The notes under the pieces are model-generated. The model was not told where the DNA came from and searched no databases. It saw only the letters and a program-made list of their open reading frames with translations. DNA of 64,000 bases from Streptomyces sp. NBC_01306 (GTDB lineage: Bacteria; Actinomycetota; Actinomycetes; Streptomycetales; Streptomycetaceae), in NCBI RefSeq assembly GCF_026340465.1, contig NZ_JAPEPC010000001.1, positions 1,298,501 through 1,362,500 of the forward strand, given 5' to 3'. Positions 35,436-44,495 of the stretch are shown piece after piece; position 1 is the stretch's first letter; each line of letters starts with the position of its first letter. The position numbers were made by a program, and so were the translations under genes.

Positions 35436-38400
35436 ATGGGGGACATGGTGAGGTCAGCGCTCGACTCCTTCTCCCCCGCGACCCGCGGCTGGTTCACGGG
35501 GGCCTTTACCGCGCCCACTCCGGCCCAGGACGGTGCGTGGCGGGCGATCGGTGCCGGGTCCGACGTGCTGGTCGTGGCCCCGACCGGCTCCGGCAAGACG
35601 CTCGCCGCGTTCCTGGCCGCCCTCGACCAGCTGGCGTCGGCGCCACCACCCGCCGATGCCAGGAAGCGCTGCCGGGTCCTGTATGTCTCGCCGCTCAAGG
35701 CGCTCGCCGTCGACGTCGAGCGCAATCTCCGCAGCCCGCTCACCGGCATCCGCCAGGAGTCGGTGCGGCTCGGACTGCCCGAGCCCGATGTACGGGTCGG
35801 TATCCGCTCCGGCGACACCCCGGCCGCCGAGCGGCGGTCCATGGCGCTCCGGCCGCCGGACATTCTGATCACCACCCCCGAGTCGCTGTTCCTGATGCTC
35901 ACCTCGTCCGCGCGTGACGCGCTGGCGGGCGTCGAGACGGTGATTCTCGACGAGGTCCACGCGGTGGCCGGCACAAAGCGGGGTGCCCATCTCGCCGTCT
36001 CGCTGGAGCGCCTGGACGAGCTGCTGCCGCGCCCGGCCCGCCGGATCGGTCTGTCCGCGACGGTCAGGCCGGTGGACGAGATCGCCCGTTACCTCTCGCC
36101 GCAGCGCAAGGCCGAGATCGTGCAGCCGCCCTCCGGCAAGGAGTTCGACCTCTCGGTGGTCGTCCCCGTCGAGGACCTCGGAGAGCTGGGCGGTTCCCTG
36201 GCATCCGACACGGACCCGGACAAGGCCGAGAAGCCCTCCATCTGGCCGCATGTCGAGGAGCGCATTGCGGATCTGGTCCAGGCGCACCGCTCGACGATCG
36301 TCTTCGCCAACTCCCGCCGTCTGGCGGAGCGCCTGTGCAACAGGCTGAACGAGATCGCGTACGAGCGGGCCACCGGGGAGGTCATGCCGGAGGCCCACTC
36401 CCCCGCCGAGGTGATGGCCGAGTCGGGCGCCGCCAAGGGCGCGCCCGCGCTGCTCGCCCGCGCCCACCACGGCTCGGTGTCCAAGGAGCAGCGCGCCCAG
36501 GTCGAGGAGGATCTCAAGGCGGGCCGGCTGCCCGCTGTCGTGGCCACCTCCAGTCTTGAGCTGGGGATCGACATGGGAGCGGTGGATCTGGTCATCCAGG
36601 TCGAGTCGCCACCATCGGTGGCCTCCGGCCTCCAGCGGGTGGGGCGCGCGGGGCACCAGGTGGGCGCCGTCTCCACCGGTGTCGTCTTCCCCAAGTACCG
36701 GGGGGACCTGGTGCAGGCCGCCGTGGTGACCGAGCGGATGCGCACCGGCTCGATCGAGGCGCTGCGGATCCCGTCGAACCCGCTGGACGTACTGGCCCAG
36801 CAGCTGGTCGCGATGGTGGCTCTCGACAGCTGGCAGGCCGACGACCTGCTGGCGGTGGTGCGCCGCGCGGCGCCGTTCGCCGCGCTTCCCGAGTCCGCTT
36901 TCACAGCGGTCCTGGACATGCTCGCCGGACGCTATCCGTCGGACGCCTTCGCGGAGTTGCGTCCGCGCGTGGTGTGGGACCGGATCGCCGGTACGGTCAC
37001 GGGCCGCCCCGGGGCGCAGCGCCTCGCTGTCACCTCCGGCGGCACCATCCCCGACCGCGGTCTCTTCGGAGTCTTCCTCGCCGGGGCCGACCCCAAGAAG
37101 GGCGGGGGGCGGGTCGGTGAGCTGGACGAGGAGATGGTCTACGAGTCCCGGGTGGGCGACGTCTTCACCCTCGGCACCACGTCCTGGCGTATCGAGGACA
37201 TCACCCGCGACCGGGTGCTGGTCACCCCGGCCCCCGGGGTGCCGGGCCGGCTGCCGTTCTGGAAGGGCGACCAGCTGGGCCGCCCGCTCGAACTGGGCCG
37301 CGCCGTGGGCGCGTTCCTCCGCGAGGTGGGCGGCCTCGCTCCGGACGACGCCCGGCTGCGGCTGCTCGCTGCCGGGCTCGACGCCTGGGCCGCTGACAAC
37401 GTCCTGTCCTACCTGGACGAGCAGCGCCGCGCCTGCGGCCATGTGCCGGACGACCGGACCATCGTCGTGGAGCGGTTCCGTGACGAACTGGGCGACTGGC
37501 GGGTGGTCGTCCACTCCCCGTTCGGCGCGCAGGTGCACGCACCCTGGGCGCTCGCACTCGGCGCCAAGCTCTCCGAGCGGTACGGGATGGACGCGCAGGT
37601 CATGCATGCCGACGACGGGATCGTGCTGCGGCTCCCCGACGCGGATCTGATGGGCCTCGACCTGCTGGACGGCGACCCGGCCGCGCCGGGCGTCGAGTAC
37701 GACACCGAGCAGGCCCCGCTCGGAGCGGCCGATGTGGCCTTCGACAAGGGCGAGATCAATCAGATCGTCACGGACCAGGTCGGCAGCTCGGCCCTCTTCG
37801 CCTCCCGATTCCGCGAGTGTGCCGCCCGCGCCCTCCTCCTGCCGCGCCGCAGCCCCGGCAAGCGGACACCCCTGTGGCAGCAGCGTCAGCGGGCCTCCCA
37901 GCTCCTCCAGGTCGCCAGCGAGTTCGGCTCGTTCCCGATCGTCCTCGAAGCCGTCCGCGAATGCCTTCAGGACGTGTTCGACGTACCGGGCCTCACCGAG
38001 CTGATGGGCGACATCGAGTCGCGCCGCGTCCGCCTCGTCGAAGTCACCACGGCCGAGCCCTCACCGTTCGCGCGCTCGCTGCTGTTCGGCTATGTCGCCC
38101 AGTTCCTGTACGAGGGCGACTCCCCGCTCGCCGAGCGCCGGGCGGCGGCTCTCTCGCTGGACTCCCGGCTCCTTGCCGAGCTGCTGGGCCGGGCCGAACT
38201 GCGCGAGCTGCTGGACGCCGACGTGCTGGACGAGCTGGAGCGCGAGCTCCAGTGGCTGACGGAGGACCGTCGGATCAAGGACGCCGAGGGGGTGGCGGAC
38301 CGGCTGCGGCTGCTCGGCCCGCTGACCGACGCCGAGCTGGCCGAGCGCGGGGCTGAACCGCAGTGGGCGCCGGACCTCGCGGCCGCCCGCCGGGCCATCC

Positions 38401-40070
38401 GGGTCCGTATCGCGGGCACCGACCACTGGGCGGCTATCGAGGACGCGGGCAGACTGCGGGACGCGCTCGGCACAGCCCTCCCGGTGGGCGTGCCCGAGGC
38501 CTTCACCGAGCCGGTCAAGGACCCGCTGGGCGATCTGCTCTCCCGCTTCGCACGGACGCACGGCCCGTTCACCTCGTCGACGGCGGCGGCACGCTTCGGC
38601 CTGGGCAGCGCGGTCACGGACGGCGCGCTGCAGCGGCTCGCCGCCGCGGGCCGGGTCGTCCAGGGCGAGTTCCATCCGTCCGGCATCGGCCAGGAGTGGT
38701 GCGACGCCACGGTGCTGCGCAGACTCCGCCGCCGCTCCCTCGCGGCCCTGCGCGAGGAGCTCGAACCGGTACCGCCCGAGGCGCTCGCCTCGTTCCTGCC
38801 GCAGTGGCAGCACCTCGGGGCCGGCAGCCTGCGGGGCATCGACGGCCTGGCGCGCGCCGTCGAGCAGCTCCAGGGGGCGCCCGTCCCCGCCTCCGCCCTG
38901 GAGAGACTGATCCTGCCGTCGCGGGTGTCCGGTTACACACCGGCGCTCCTCGACGAACTCACCACCACCGGTGAGGTCGTCTGGGCCGGAGCGGGCGCGC
39001 TGCCGGGCAAGGACGGCTGGATCTCCCTCTTCCTCGCGGACAGCGCGCCGCTGCTCGTCCCACCGCCCCACCCACTGGAACTGAGCGCGCTGCACGAGTC
39101 CGTGCTCCAGGCGCTCGCCCCGGGCTACGGACTCTTCTTCCGCCAGCTCAAGGACCACGTCCGCGCCACCACCCACCCGGACTGCACCGATCCCCAACTG
39201 GCCGACGCCATCTGGGACCTGGCCTGGTCGGGGAGGCTGACCAACGACACCCTGGCCCCGCTCCGTTCCCTGCTCGGCTCGGGCCGGACGGCGGGCTCCA
39301 CCGCCCACCGCGCCCGCCGGACGGTCCCGCGGGGGCGGTACGGCACTCTCACCGGCGCGGCGCGCCCCGCTTCGCGTACCGGCCCGCCGACCGTGGCGGG
39401 CCGCTGGTCCCTGCTCCCCGCCGCCGAGCCGGAGGCGACCCACCGCGCTCATGCCCTGGCCCGCACGCTCCTGGACCGGCACGGCGTCGTCACCCGTGGC
39501 GCGGTATCGGCCGAGGGGGTCGAGGGCGGCTTCTCCGCGGTCTACCGCATCCTCTCCGCGTTCGAGGACAGCGGGCAGGCGCGGCGGGGCTATGTCGTGG
39601 AGGGCCTGGGCGCGGCCCAGTTCGCTATGGACGGCGCGGTCGACCGGCTGCGCGCGGCGGCCACCGCCCGCGACCGTACGGATTCGGGGGCACCGGGCCG
39701 GGCGCTGGTGCTCGCCGCGGCGGATCCGGCGAACGCCTATGGAGCGGCGCTGCCCTGGCCGGAGTCCCCGGGCGGGGTGGGCCACAAGCCCGGCCGCAAG
39801 GCGGGCGCTCTGGTCGTCCTCGTGGACGGAGAGCTGATCCTCTACATGGAGCGCGGCGGCAAGAGCCTGCTGGCCTGGCCCACCGAGCCCGACCACCCCG
39901 GACTGCTGGCCGCCGGACAGGCGCTCGCCGCGGCGGCGGCTTCGGGGGCGCTGGGCACTGTGACCGTGGAGCGCACCAACGGCGCGGCCGCTCTCACCTC
40001 CGACATGGGCCGGACCCTGGAGGCAGCCGGTTTCGTCGCCACCCCCAGGGGGCTGCGGCTGAGAGCCTGA
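35436..40070 (+). CDS. lhr: Lhr large DNA helicase-related protein
   Basis: 1544-aa superfamily 2 helicase of the long Lhr class. Walker A VVAPTGSGKTLAAF near residue 46, Walker B/DExH LDEVHAVAGTKRGAHLA, motif VI SGLQRVGRAGHQVG, then a winged helix, a beta-barrel and the long Lhr-specific C-terminal domain. Mycobacterial Lhr is a 3'-5' translocase on ssDNA with RNA-DNA preference and is induced by DNA damage (family knowledge). ATG 35436 has GGGG six bases upstream; an ATG at 35445 is an alternative. nei, its usual neighbour, is 1.2 kb further on behind an inserted minus-strand gene. Confidence 0.95.
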   Translation: MGDMVRSALDSFSPATRGWFTGAFTAPTPAQDGAWRAIGAGSDVLVVAPTGSGKTLAAFLAALDQLASAPPPADARKRCRVLYVSPLKALAVDVERNLRSPLTGIRQESVRLGLPEPDVRVGIRSGDTPAAERRSMALRPPDILITTPESLFLMLTSSARDALAGVETVILDEVHAVAGTKRGAHLAVSLERLDELLPRPARRIGLSATVRPVDEIARYLSPQRKAEIVQPPSGKEFDLSVVVPVEDLGELGGSLASDTDPDKAEKPSIWPHVEERIADLVQAHRSTIVFANSRRLAERLCNRLNEIAYERATGEVMPEAHSPAEVMAESGAAKGAPALLARAHHGSVSKEQRAQVEEDLKAGRLPAVVATSSLELGIDMGAVDLVIQVESPPSVASGLQRVGRAGHQVGAVSTGVVFPKYRGDLVQAAVVTERMRTGSIEALRIPSNPLDVLAQQLVAMVALDSWQADDLLAVVRRAAPFAALPESAFTAVLDMLAGRYPSDAFAELRPRVVWDRIAGTVTGRPGAQRLAVTSGGTIPDRGLFGVFLAGADPKKGGGRVGELDEEMVYESRVGDVFTLGTTSWRIEDITRDRVLVTPAPGVPGRLPFWKGDQLGRPLELGRAVGAFLREVGGLAPDDARLRLLAAGLDAWAADNVLSYLDEQRRACGHVPDDRTIVVERFRDELGDWRVVVHSPFGAQVHAPWALALGAKLSERYGMDAQVMHADDGIVLRLPDADLMGLDLLDGDPAAPGVEYDTEQAPLGAADVAFDKGEINQIVTDQVGSSALFASRFRECAARALLLPRRSPGKRTPLWQQRQRASQLLQVASEFGSFPIVLEAVRECLQDVFDVPGLTELMGDIESRRVRLVEVTTAEPSPFARSLLFGYVAQFLYEGDSPLAERRAAALSLDSRLLAELLGRAELRELLDADVLDELERELQWLTEDRRIKDAEGVADRLRLLGPLTDAELAERGAEPQWAPDLAAARRAIRVRIAGTDHWAAIEDAGRLRDALGTALPVGVPEAFTEPVKDPLGDLLSRFARTHGPFTSSTAAARFGLGSAVTDGALQRLAAAGRVVQGEFHPSGIGQEWCDATVLRRLRRRSLAALREELEPVPPEALASFLPQWQHLGAGSLRGIDGLARAVEQLQGAPVPASALERLILPSRVSGYTPALLDELTTTGEVVWAGAGALPGKDGWISLFLADSAPLLVPPPHPLELSALHESVLQALAPGYGLFFRQLKDHVRATTHPDCTDPQLADAIWDLAWSGRLTNDTLAPLRSLLGSGRTAGSTAHRARRTVPRGRYGTLTGAARPASRTGPPTVAGRWSLLPAAEPEATHRAHALARTLLDRHGVVTRGAVSAEGVEGGFSAVYRILSAFEDSGQARRGYVVEGLGAAQFAMDGAVDRLRAAATARDRTDSGAPGRALVLAAADPANAYGAALPWPESPGGVGHKPGRKAGALVVLVDGELILYMERGGKSLLAWPTEPDHPGLLAAGQALAAAAASGALGTVTVERTNGAAALTSDMGRTLEAAGFVATPRGLRLRA

Positions 40071-40121
40071 CTGCGGCGGCCCCGCATCGGCGAGGGCTCA
40101 AGCCCCCCATTGCCGGGCAGT

Positions 40122-41015
40122 CTAAATTCCTGCGGCCTCCTGGGCCGACGCGGTGATGAGTTCGTCGGCGACCCACCGTGCGACATCGGCGGGGTAGGGC
40201 GCCGACAGCGCCAGGACGATGTGCTGGAAACCGGCCGCGGTTGCTCTGCCGATCGCGTCCCGGGTGGTGCCTGGATCGTCGTAGGAGACCGACAGCACGA
40301 GCGAGCGGGTGATCGCGGCGGGATCGCGCCCGATTTCGGTGCAGTAGCGGTCCAGCAGTGCGCTGCGGCCGATGGCGTCATCGATGTCGCCGCCGGGGTA
40401 GTTCCACAGGTCGGCGTGGTCGGCCACCACGCGCAGCGTCGAGGACGCGCGTCCGCCGATGAGGATGGGCGGGTGCGGGCGCTGAACCGGTTTTGGGTTG
40501 CCGAACGCACCGGTGAGCTGGATATGGGCGCCGTGGAAGTCGAACGGTTCCGGCTCGGTCCACAGCCGCCGGATCACCGTGCACGCTTCGGCGAGACCGG
40601 CGACGGCATGGGCGGCGTCGTGGAAGGGCAGGCCATGTGCTTCGTACTCGCGCCGGGCCACCGGGTGACCGGGCCGTGAGCCGGCACCGATGCCGAAGTC
40701 GAGCCGTCCGCCGGAGATGACGTCGACGGTCGCGGCGATCTTGGCCAGCATCGCGGGGGGACGGAAGCGGTTACTGGTCACGAGCACCCCCAGACGCAGT
40801 CGCCGGGTCTGCGCGGCGAGGGCCGAGAGCAGCGTCCACCCTTCGTAGGCCACCCCGTTCGGGTCGCCCCAGATCGGCATGAGGTGATCGAAGAGCCATG
40901 CGTGCTCGATCTCCGGGATGGCGTCAGCCTCTCGCCAGACCCGCAGGATGTGTTCGTAACCGACCTGCGAGGGGGCGGTCATGATCCCGAAACTGGGCTG
41001 AGGTGATTGCGGCAT
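40122..41015 (-). CDS. LLM-class (F420- or flavin-dependent) oxidoreductase
   Basis: 297-aa TIM-barrel oxidoreductase of the luciferase-like class: LGVLVTSNRFRPPAMLAKIAATVD-type core (given in part), GRLDFGIGAGSRPGHP, and KPVQRPHPPILIGG near the middle. Many actinobacterial members use F420; the cofactor cannot be settled here. ATG 41015 is chosen where the family sequence begins. It runs against lhr and nei and has its own promoter with two operator-like palindromes, so it is probably an acquired, separately regulated gene. Confidence 0.85.
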   Translation of the reverse strand: MPQSPQPSFGIMTAPSQVGYEHILRVWREADAIPEIEHAWLFDHLMPIWGDPNGVAYEGWTLLSALAAQTRRLRLGVLVTSNRFRPPAMLAKIAATVDVISGGRLDFGIGAGSRPGHPVARREYEAHGLPFHDAAHAVAGLAEACTVIRRLWTEPEPFDFHGAHIQLTGAFGNPKPVQRPHPPILIGGRASSTLRVVADHADLWNYPGGDIDDAIGRSALLDRYCTEIGRDPAAITRSLVLSVSYDDPGTTRDAIGRATAAGFQHIVLALSAPYPADVARWVADELITASAQEAAGI

Positions 41016-41088
41016 GGGGCCACTGGTCCTTTCAATGTCGGCGGCGCCGGGCAGGAGCGCCACAGGATCCACGACCGGAACAGCCAAA

Positions 41089-41135
41089 CGGAACACCGTT
41101 CCGCCAACAATACGGAACAAGGTTCCACTTGGCAA
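41089..41135 (-). promoter_or_regulatory. promoter with paired GGAAC-N3-GTTCC operators upstream of the LLM oxidoreductase
   Basis: On the minus strand, TTGCCA (41135-41130), a 17-bp spacer and TATTGT (41112-41107) form a good promoter. The spacer contains the palindrome GGAACAAGGTTCC (41114-41126); a second palindrome CGGAACACCGTTCCG (41089-41103) lies downstream of the -10, centres 24 bp apart. The form is typical of TetR-family operators. The regulator gene is not in the window. Confidence 0.75.
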
Positions 41136-41178
41136 TCACGCGCAGCTCACCGGCGCCGACCCAGAACAGCCCCACCCG

Positions 41179-41215
41179 CACCGCCGCACCGCCGCACCGC
41201 CGCACCGCCGCACCG
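41179..41215. repeat. 8-bp tandem repeat CACCGCCG, 4.6 copies
   Basis: Exact tandem copies between the LLM promoter and nei; a simple slippage array in noncoding DNA. Confidence 0.85.
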
Positions 41216-41271
41216 AAGGCTCACATCGAGGACACACAGGACTCACACGGAAGAACCCGCATCATGGAGAC

Positions 41272-42138
41272 ATGCCCGAGGGAGACAGCGTCCACCAGGC
41301 CGCCCGGCGACTGCACACAGCGCTCGCGGGTGGCACCCTCACCCGGTTCGACCTGCGCGTCCCCCGGTTCGCCACCGCCGACCTCACCGGGCGCACCGTC
41401 CTCGACGTCACCCCGCGCGGCAAACATCTGCTGATGCGCGTCGAGGGCGGCCTCACCCTGCACAGCCATCTGCGGATGGACGGCACCTGGAAGGTCTACG
41501 TACCGGGCGAACGCTGGCGCGGCGGCCCCTCGCACGAGATCCGCGCCGTCGTCGGGACCGCCGGACACACCGCCGTCGGGTACCGCCTCCCCGTACTGGA
41601 ACTGCTGCGGACCGCCGAGGAGAGCACGGTCGTGGGACACCTCGGCCCGGACCTCCTGGGCCCCGACTGGGAACCGGACAGGGCACTCGCCAACCTGCTG
41701 GCAGACCCGGGCCGGCCGCTCGTCGAAGCCCTGCTCGACCAGCGCAACCTCGCCGGTATCGGCAATGTCTTCGCAGCCGAGATCTGCTTCGTACTGCGCG
41801 CCACACCCTGGCTGCCGGTCGGCGAACTCCCCCGGCCGGAAAGGGCGGTGACCGTCGCGAAGAAACTCCTGGAGGCCAACCGCAACCGCCCCGTCCGCAC
41901 CACGACGGGCCGCCCGAACCAGCGTCTGTACGTCTACGGACACGCGCCCCGCCCCTGTCTGCGCTGCGGCACCTCCGTGCGCCGCGCCAACCGGACCGAC
42001 AGCGGCAACGGCACCGGCACCGGCAGCCATGAGCGCCCGACGTACTGGTGCCCCACCTGCCAGACAGGCCCCGCCAACCCCACCACCCCCGGCAACCACG
42101 CCGCCCCCAACCAGCCTCAGCCTCCACCCACCGCCTAG
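41272..42138 (+). CDS. nei: endonuclease VIII-like DNA glycosylase
   Basis: 288-aa Fpg/Nei enzyme that removes oxidised pyrimidines. It begins MPEGDSVH, with the catalytic Pro2 and Glu3 of Nei (Fpg would read MPELPE). The H2TH segment is LVEALLDQRNLAGIGNVFAAE in part, and the zinc finger is CLRCG...WCPTC. A Pro/Asn-rich tail follows the finger. GGAG lies just before the ATG. In mycobacteria nei directly follows lhr; here a minus-strand oxidoreductase separates them. Confidence 0.93.
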   Translation: MPEGDSVHQAARRLHTALAGGTLTRFDLRVPRFATADLTGRTVLDVTPRGKHLLMRVEGGLTLHSHLRMDGTWKVYVPGERWRGGPSHEIRAVVGTAGHTAVGYRLPVLELLRTAEESTVVGHLGPDLLGPDWEPDRALANLLADPGRPLVEALLDQRNLAGIGNVFAAEICFVLRATPWLPVGELPRPERAVTVAKKLLEANRNRPVRTTTGRPNQRLYVYGHAPRPCLRCGTSVRRANRTDSGNGTGTGSHERPTYWCPTCQTGPANPTTPGNHAAPNQPQPPPTA

Positions 42139-42174
42139 TTGACGCCCCGTCAGATTCAGTCGTACGGTCCCGTC
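42139..42174 (+). promoter_or_regulatory. promoter for a leaderless SDR transcript
   Basis: TTGACG (42139-42144) starts directly after the nei stop; an 18-bp spacer leads to TACGGT (42163-42168), and the ATG at 42175 follows after six bases. No ribosome site is present, which fits leaderless translation. Confidence 0.6.
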
Positions 42175-42954
42175 ATGCCCGTCATGGCTTACGACCTCAC
42201 CGACCGCATCGCGTTCGTCACCGGCGCCGCGAGCGGCATCGGCCGCGCCAGCGCGGTACTTCTGGCGGAAGCAGGCGCCACCGTCCACTGCGCGGACCGC
42301 GACGAAGTGGGGCTGCGCGAGACCGTGTCCGCAATCGCCCGAGCGGGCGGCGCCGCACATCCGCATCCACTGGACGTCTCCGACCGCGGCAGCGTGGAGG
42401 CAGCCGTCGAGGCGGCCGCCTCGGCCTCGGGCCGGCTGGACATCCTGGCCGCCGTCGCGGGGATCATGCACAGCAGTCCGGTCCTGGAGACACGGGACGA
42501 GGATCTGGACCGCGTCCTCGCCGTCAACTTCAAGGGCGTGCTGTACGCCTGCCAGGCCGTAGCCCGCAGCATGATCGCGACGGGTACGGCGGGAAGCATC
42601 GTCACGATGGCGTCGGGCGCCGTGGACACCGGCGGACCGGGGCTGCTCTGCTACGGCGTGACAAAAGCGGCCGTCTTCCAGCTGACGAAGACGCTCGCGA
42701 CCGAGGTGGGCCCGCACGGGATCCGAGTCAACGCGGTCGCCCCCGGCTGGATCCGTACGCCCATGACGGAGCGGCACAACAACAGCGAGGCCCAGGCACA
42801 CACCGCGGCGCTGATGTCCCGGATGTCACCGCTCGGCCGGGTGGGCGCCCCCGAGGAGATCGCACACGCCGTACTGCACCTGGCCTCCGACGCCGCCGCC
42901 TTCACGACGGGCCAGATCCTCCGCCCGAACGGCGGCGTCGCCATGCCCTGGTAG
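42175..42954 (+). CDS. short-chain dehydrogenase/reductase
   Basis: 259-aa classical SDR. Cofactor motif TGAASGIGR near residue 16, catalytic Tyr and Lys in CYGVTKAAVF, NAVAPGWIRTPM after it, and a C-terminal TGQILRPNGGVAMPW. Asp in HCADRDE after the second strand favours NAD over NADP (inference). ATG 42175 fits a leaderless start; ATG 42184 is the alternative. It overlaps a minus-strand gene at its 3' end. Substrate unknown. Confidence 0.9.
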   Translation: MPVMAYDLTDRIAFVTGAASGIGRASAVLLAEAGATVHCADRDEVGLRETVSAIARAGGAAHPHPLDVSDRGSVEAAVEAAASASGRLDILAAVAGIMHSSPVLETRDEDLDRVLAVNFKGVLYACQAVARSMIATGTAGSIVTMASGAVDTGGPGLLCYGVTKAAVFQLTKTLATEVGPHGIRVNAVAPGWIRTPMTERHNNSEAQAHTAALMSRMSPLGRVGAPEEIAHAVLHLASDAAAFTTGQILRPNGGVAMPW

Positions 42955-43255
42955 ACCGGCGCTCAGCAGACCGGCACCGCCACACCCCGACGGAACGCGA
43001 AGAACGCACAGACCGCACAGACCGCGAGGAACGCAGAGAAAGCGTGGACGGCACCCGCCGCCGGACCGGCGAGCGGCCGCCCGGAAACGCGACCACATGC
43101 ACCGGCAGCAGGCTCAGCCCCCATCCCCCGACGGCGACAGCACCCTCCAGCGGCCCGGACTCACCGGGCGCCAGCACCAGTCGCAGGACTGCCCACCACC
43201 ACAGACCGCCCACTATTAAAGCCGGCATCACCGCCGGCACCCACCGCCGCACCAT
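42902..43255 (-). CDS. small membrane protein with an Arg/Ser-rich tail, overlapping the SDR 3' end
   Basis: 117-aa product with two hydrophobic stretches (ALIVGGLWWWAVLRLVLA and AVAVGGWGLSLLPVHVVAF), then a Ser/Arg repeat tail. ATG 43255 has a strong GGAGGAG site, which is the main argument that it is real. The last 53 bases are antisense to the SDR gene. The tail is coded by short repeats and could be a recent extension past an ancestral stop. No family recognised. Confidence 0.6.
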   Translation of the reverse strand: MVRRWVPAVMPALIVGGLWWWAVLRLVLAPGESGPLEGAVAVGGWGLSLLPVHVVAFPGGRSPVRRRVPSTLSLRSSRSVRSVRSSRSVGVWRCRSAERRSTRAWRRRRSGGGSGPS

Positions 43256-43405
43256 GGCCGCCTCCTCCGGCTGACGCCGGTACCGCACCCGGAACGGCTC
43301 ACCGGGACACAGCACCCGGGAGCCCCTTCGGACCGCGGCACCGACCCGGGCCCATCACCCGGCGGGAGAACGCATGAGGCGCCCGCCCGGCGCGTATCCG
43401 CACGG

Positions 43406-43876
43406 TTACGCGTTCTCCGCCTGGTACATCCAGGCGTGCTTCTCCAGGGCAGCGGTCACTGCGATGAGCAGATCCTGAGTCACCGGGTCCGGGACATCGG
43501 TGGCCGCGATCCGCTCCCGCATCCGTGTGATGACGGCCTCAAGCGCGGCCACCAGCGTCCGCACGGCGTCGGTGTCGCTGATCCGCCCGTCGGGGACCTC
43601 GCGGATCGCGCTCGTCCTGGAAACCGTCGCAGCCCGGCCGTCCGGCGTCACACCGATCGCGGAGGCCCGCTCGGCCACCGTGTCCGTGTACTGCCGCGCG
43701 GTGTCGACCACCTCGTCGAGCTGGAGATGGACCGACCGGAAGCGCGGTCCGACCACGTTCCAGTGCACCTGCTTGGCGACCAGCGACAGATCCACCAGGT
43801 CCGCGAGCGCGCCCTGCAGCGCGTCTCCGACCACTTTCAGATCGGCTTCGGGCAGAGAGCTCTTCACGCCGGCCAT
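43406..43876 (-). CDS. Dps-family DNA-protecting ferritin
   Basis: 156-aa Dps protein. The ferroxidase signature is clear: AKQVHWNVVGPRFRSVHLQLDEVVD in part, with the His and the Asp/Glu in place. It stores iron and shields DNA. ATG 43876 follows GGGAGGACC. The C-terminus is short, unlike Dps forms with long DNA-binding tails. Position matches the S. coelicolor Dps gene near SCO5756 (dpsB by memory). It is downstream of clgR but separated by a terminator, so it has its own promoter. Confidence 0.92.
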   Translation of the reverse strand: MAGVKSSLPEADLKVVGDALQGALADLVDLSLVAKQVHWNVVGPRFRSVHLQLDEVVDTARQYTDTVAERASAIGVTPDGRAATVSRTSAIREVPDGRISDTDAVRTLVAALEAVITRMRERIAATDVPDPVTQDLLIAVTAALEKHAWMYQAENA

Positions 43877-43925
43877 GCGAGGTCCTCCCATATGTTCGTA
43901 CGTTTCCATCACCATGGCACAAATA

Positions 43926-43938
43926 TCCGCAAAGCGGA
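43926..43938. promoter_or_regulatory. small inverted repeat upstream of dps
   Basis: TCCGC-AAA-GCGGA is a perfect 5-bp inverted repeat about 50 bp before the dps start, a possible operator. Confidence 0.35.
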
Positions 43939-43955
43939 CACCCAGGGCAGAAAAG

Positions 43956-43991
43956 TGGCTCCGGCCGGCCCCTAAGGACCGGCCGGAGCCA
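43956..43991 (-). terminator. hairpin terminator after clgR
   Basis: Exact 13-base arms TGGCTCCGGCCGG and CCGGCCGGAGCCA around a ten-base loop, 12 bp after the clgR stop and before dps. Confidence 0.8.
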
Positions 43992-44002
43992 GAAAGCACG
44001 TA

Positions 44003-44386
44003 CTAGGCCGCTACTACATTCACGGCCTCGGCGGGCGCCTTGATCGTTACCCGCTCGGTAGGAACACCCGTGACCGACGTCACGGAAACGGAATTGAGCA
44101 TCGAGCGTACCGGCACAGGTACGGGCTCAGTCGACGCTGCCGACTCGGCCAGCTCCGCGAGCGACAGCTCGTCGCTCACTTCCCGCATGAGCTCGGACAT
44201 CCGTACGTCAAGCGCGTCGCAGATCGCGGAGAGCAGCTCGGAGGATGCCTCCTTCTGCCCCCGCTCCACCTCGGACAGATAACCGAGAGAGACTCGGGCG
44301 GACGAGGAGACTTCGCGCAGAGTACGGCCCTGGCGCTGGCGCTGCCGACGCAGCACGTCACCCAACAGGCGACGGAGCAGAATCAT
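44003..44386 (-). CDS. clgR: ClgR-like XRE regulator of Clp proteases
   Basis: 127-aa regulator. Residues 1-70 ([46 protein letters not shown]) closely match actinobacterial ClgR, which activates clpP and related genes. It lies in the pgsA-cinA-clgR order also seen in corynebacteria. It ends in VVAA; in Streptomyces, related regulators are ClpP substrates through C-terminal alanines, giving feedback (family knowledge). ATG 44386 has GGGAG upstream. Confidence 0.88.
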   Translation of the reverse strand: MILLRRLLGDVLRRQRQRQGRTLREVSSSARVSLGYLSEVERGQKEASSELLSAICDALDVRMSELMREVSDELSLAELAESAASTEPVPVPVRSMLNSVSVTSVTGVPTERVTIKAPAEAVNVVAA

Positions 44387-44495
44387 CGGTGGCTCCCTCC
44401 TCGGACCGCGTAGCCGCATCCTTCACGCCCCACCGTACCGCCTTGCGCCGCGGCCGTGCGGGGAGCGATGTCGTGTTCACTCAGGGCTGCAAACA

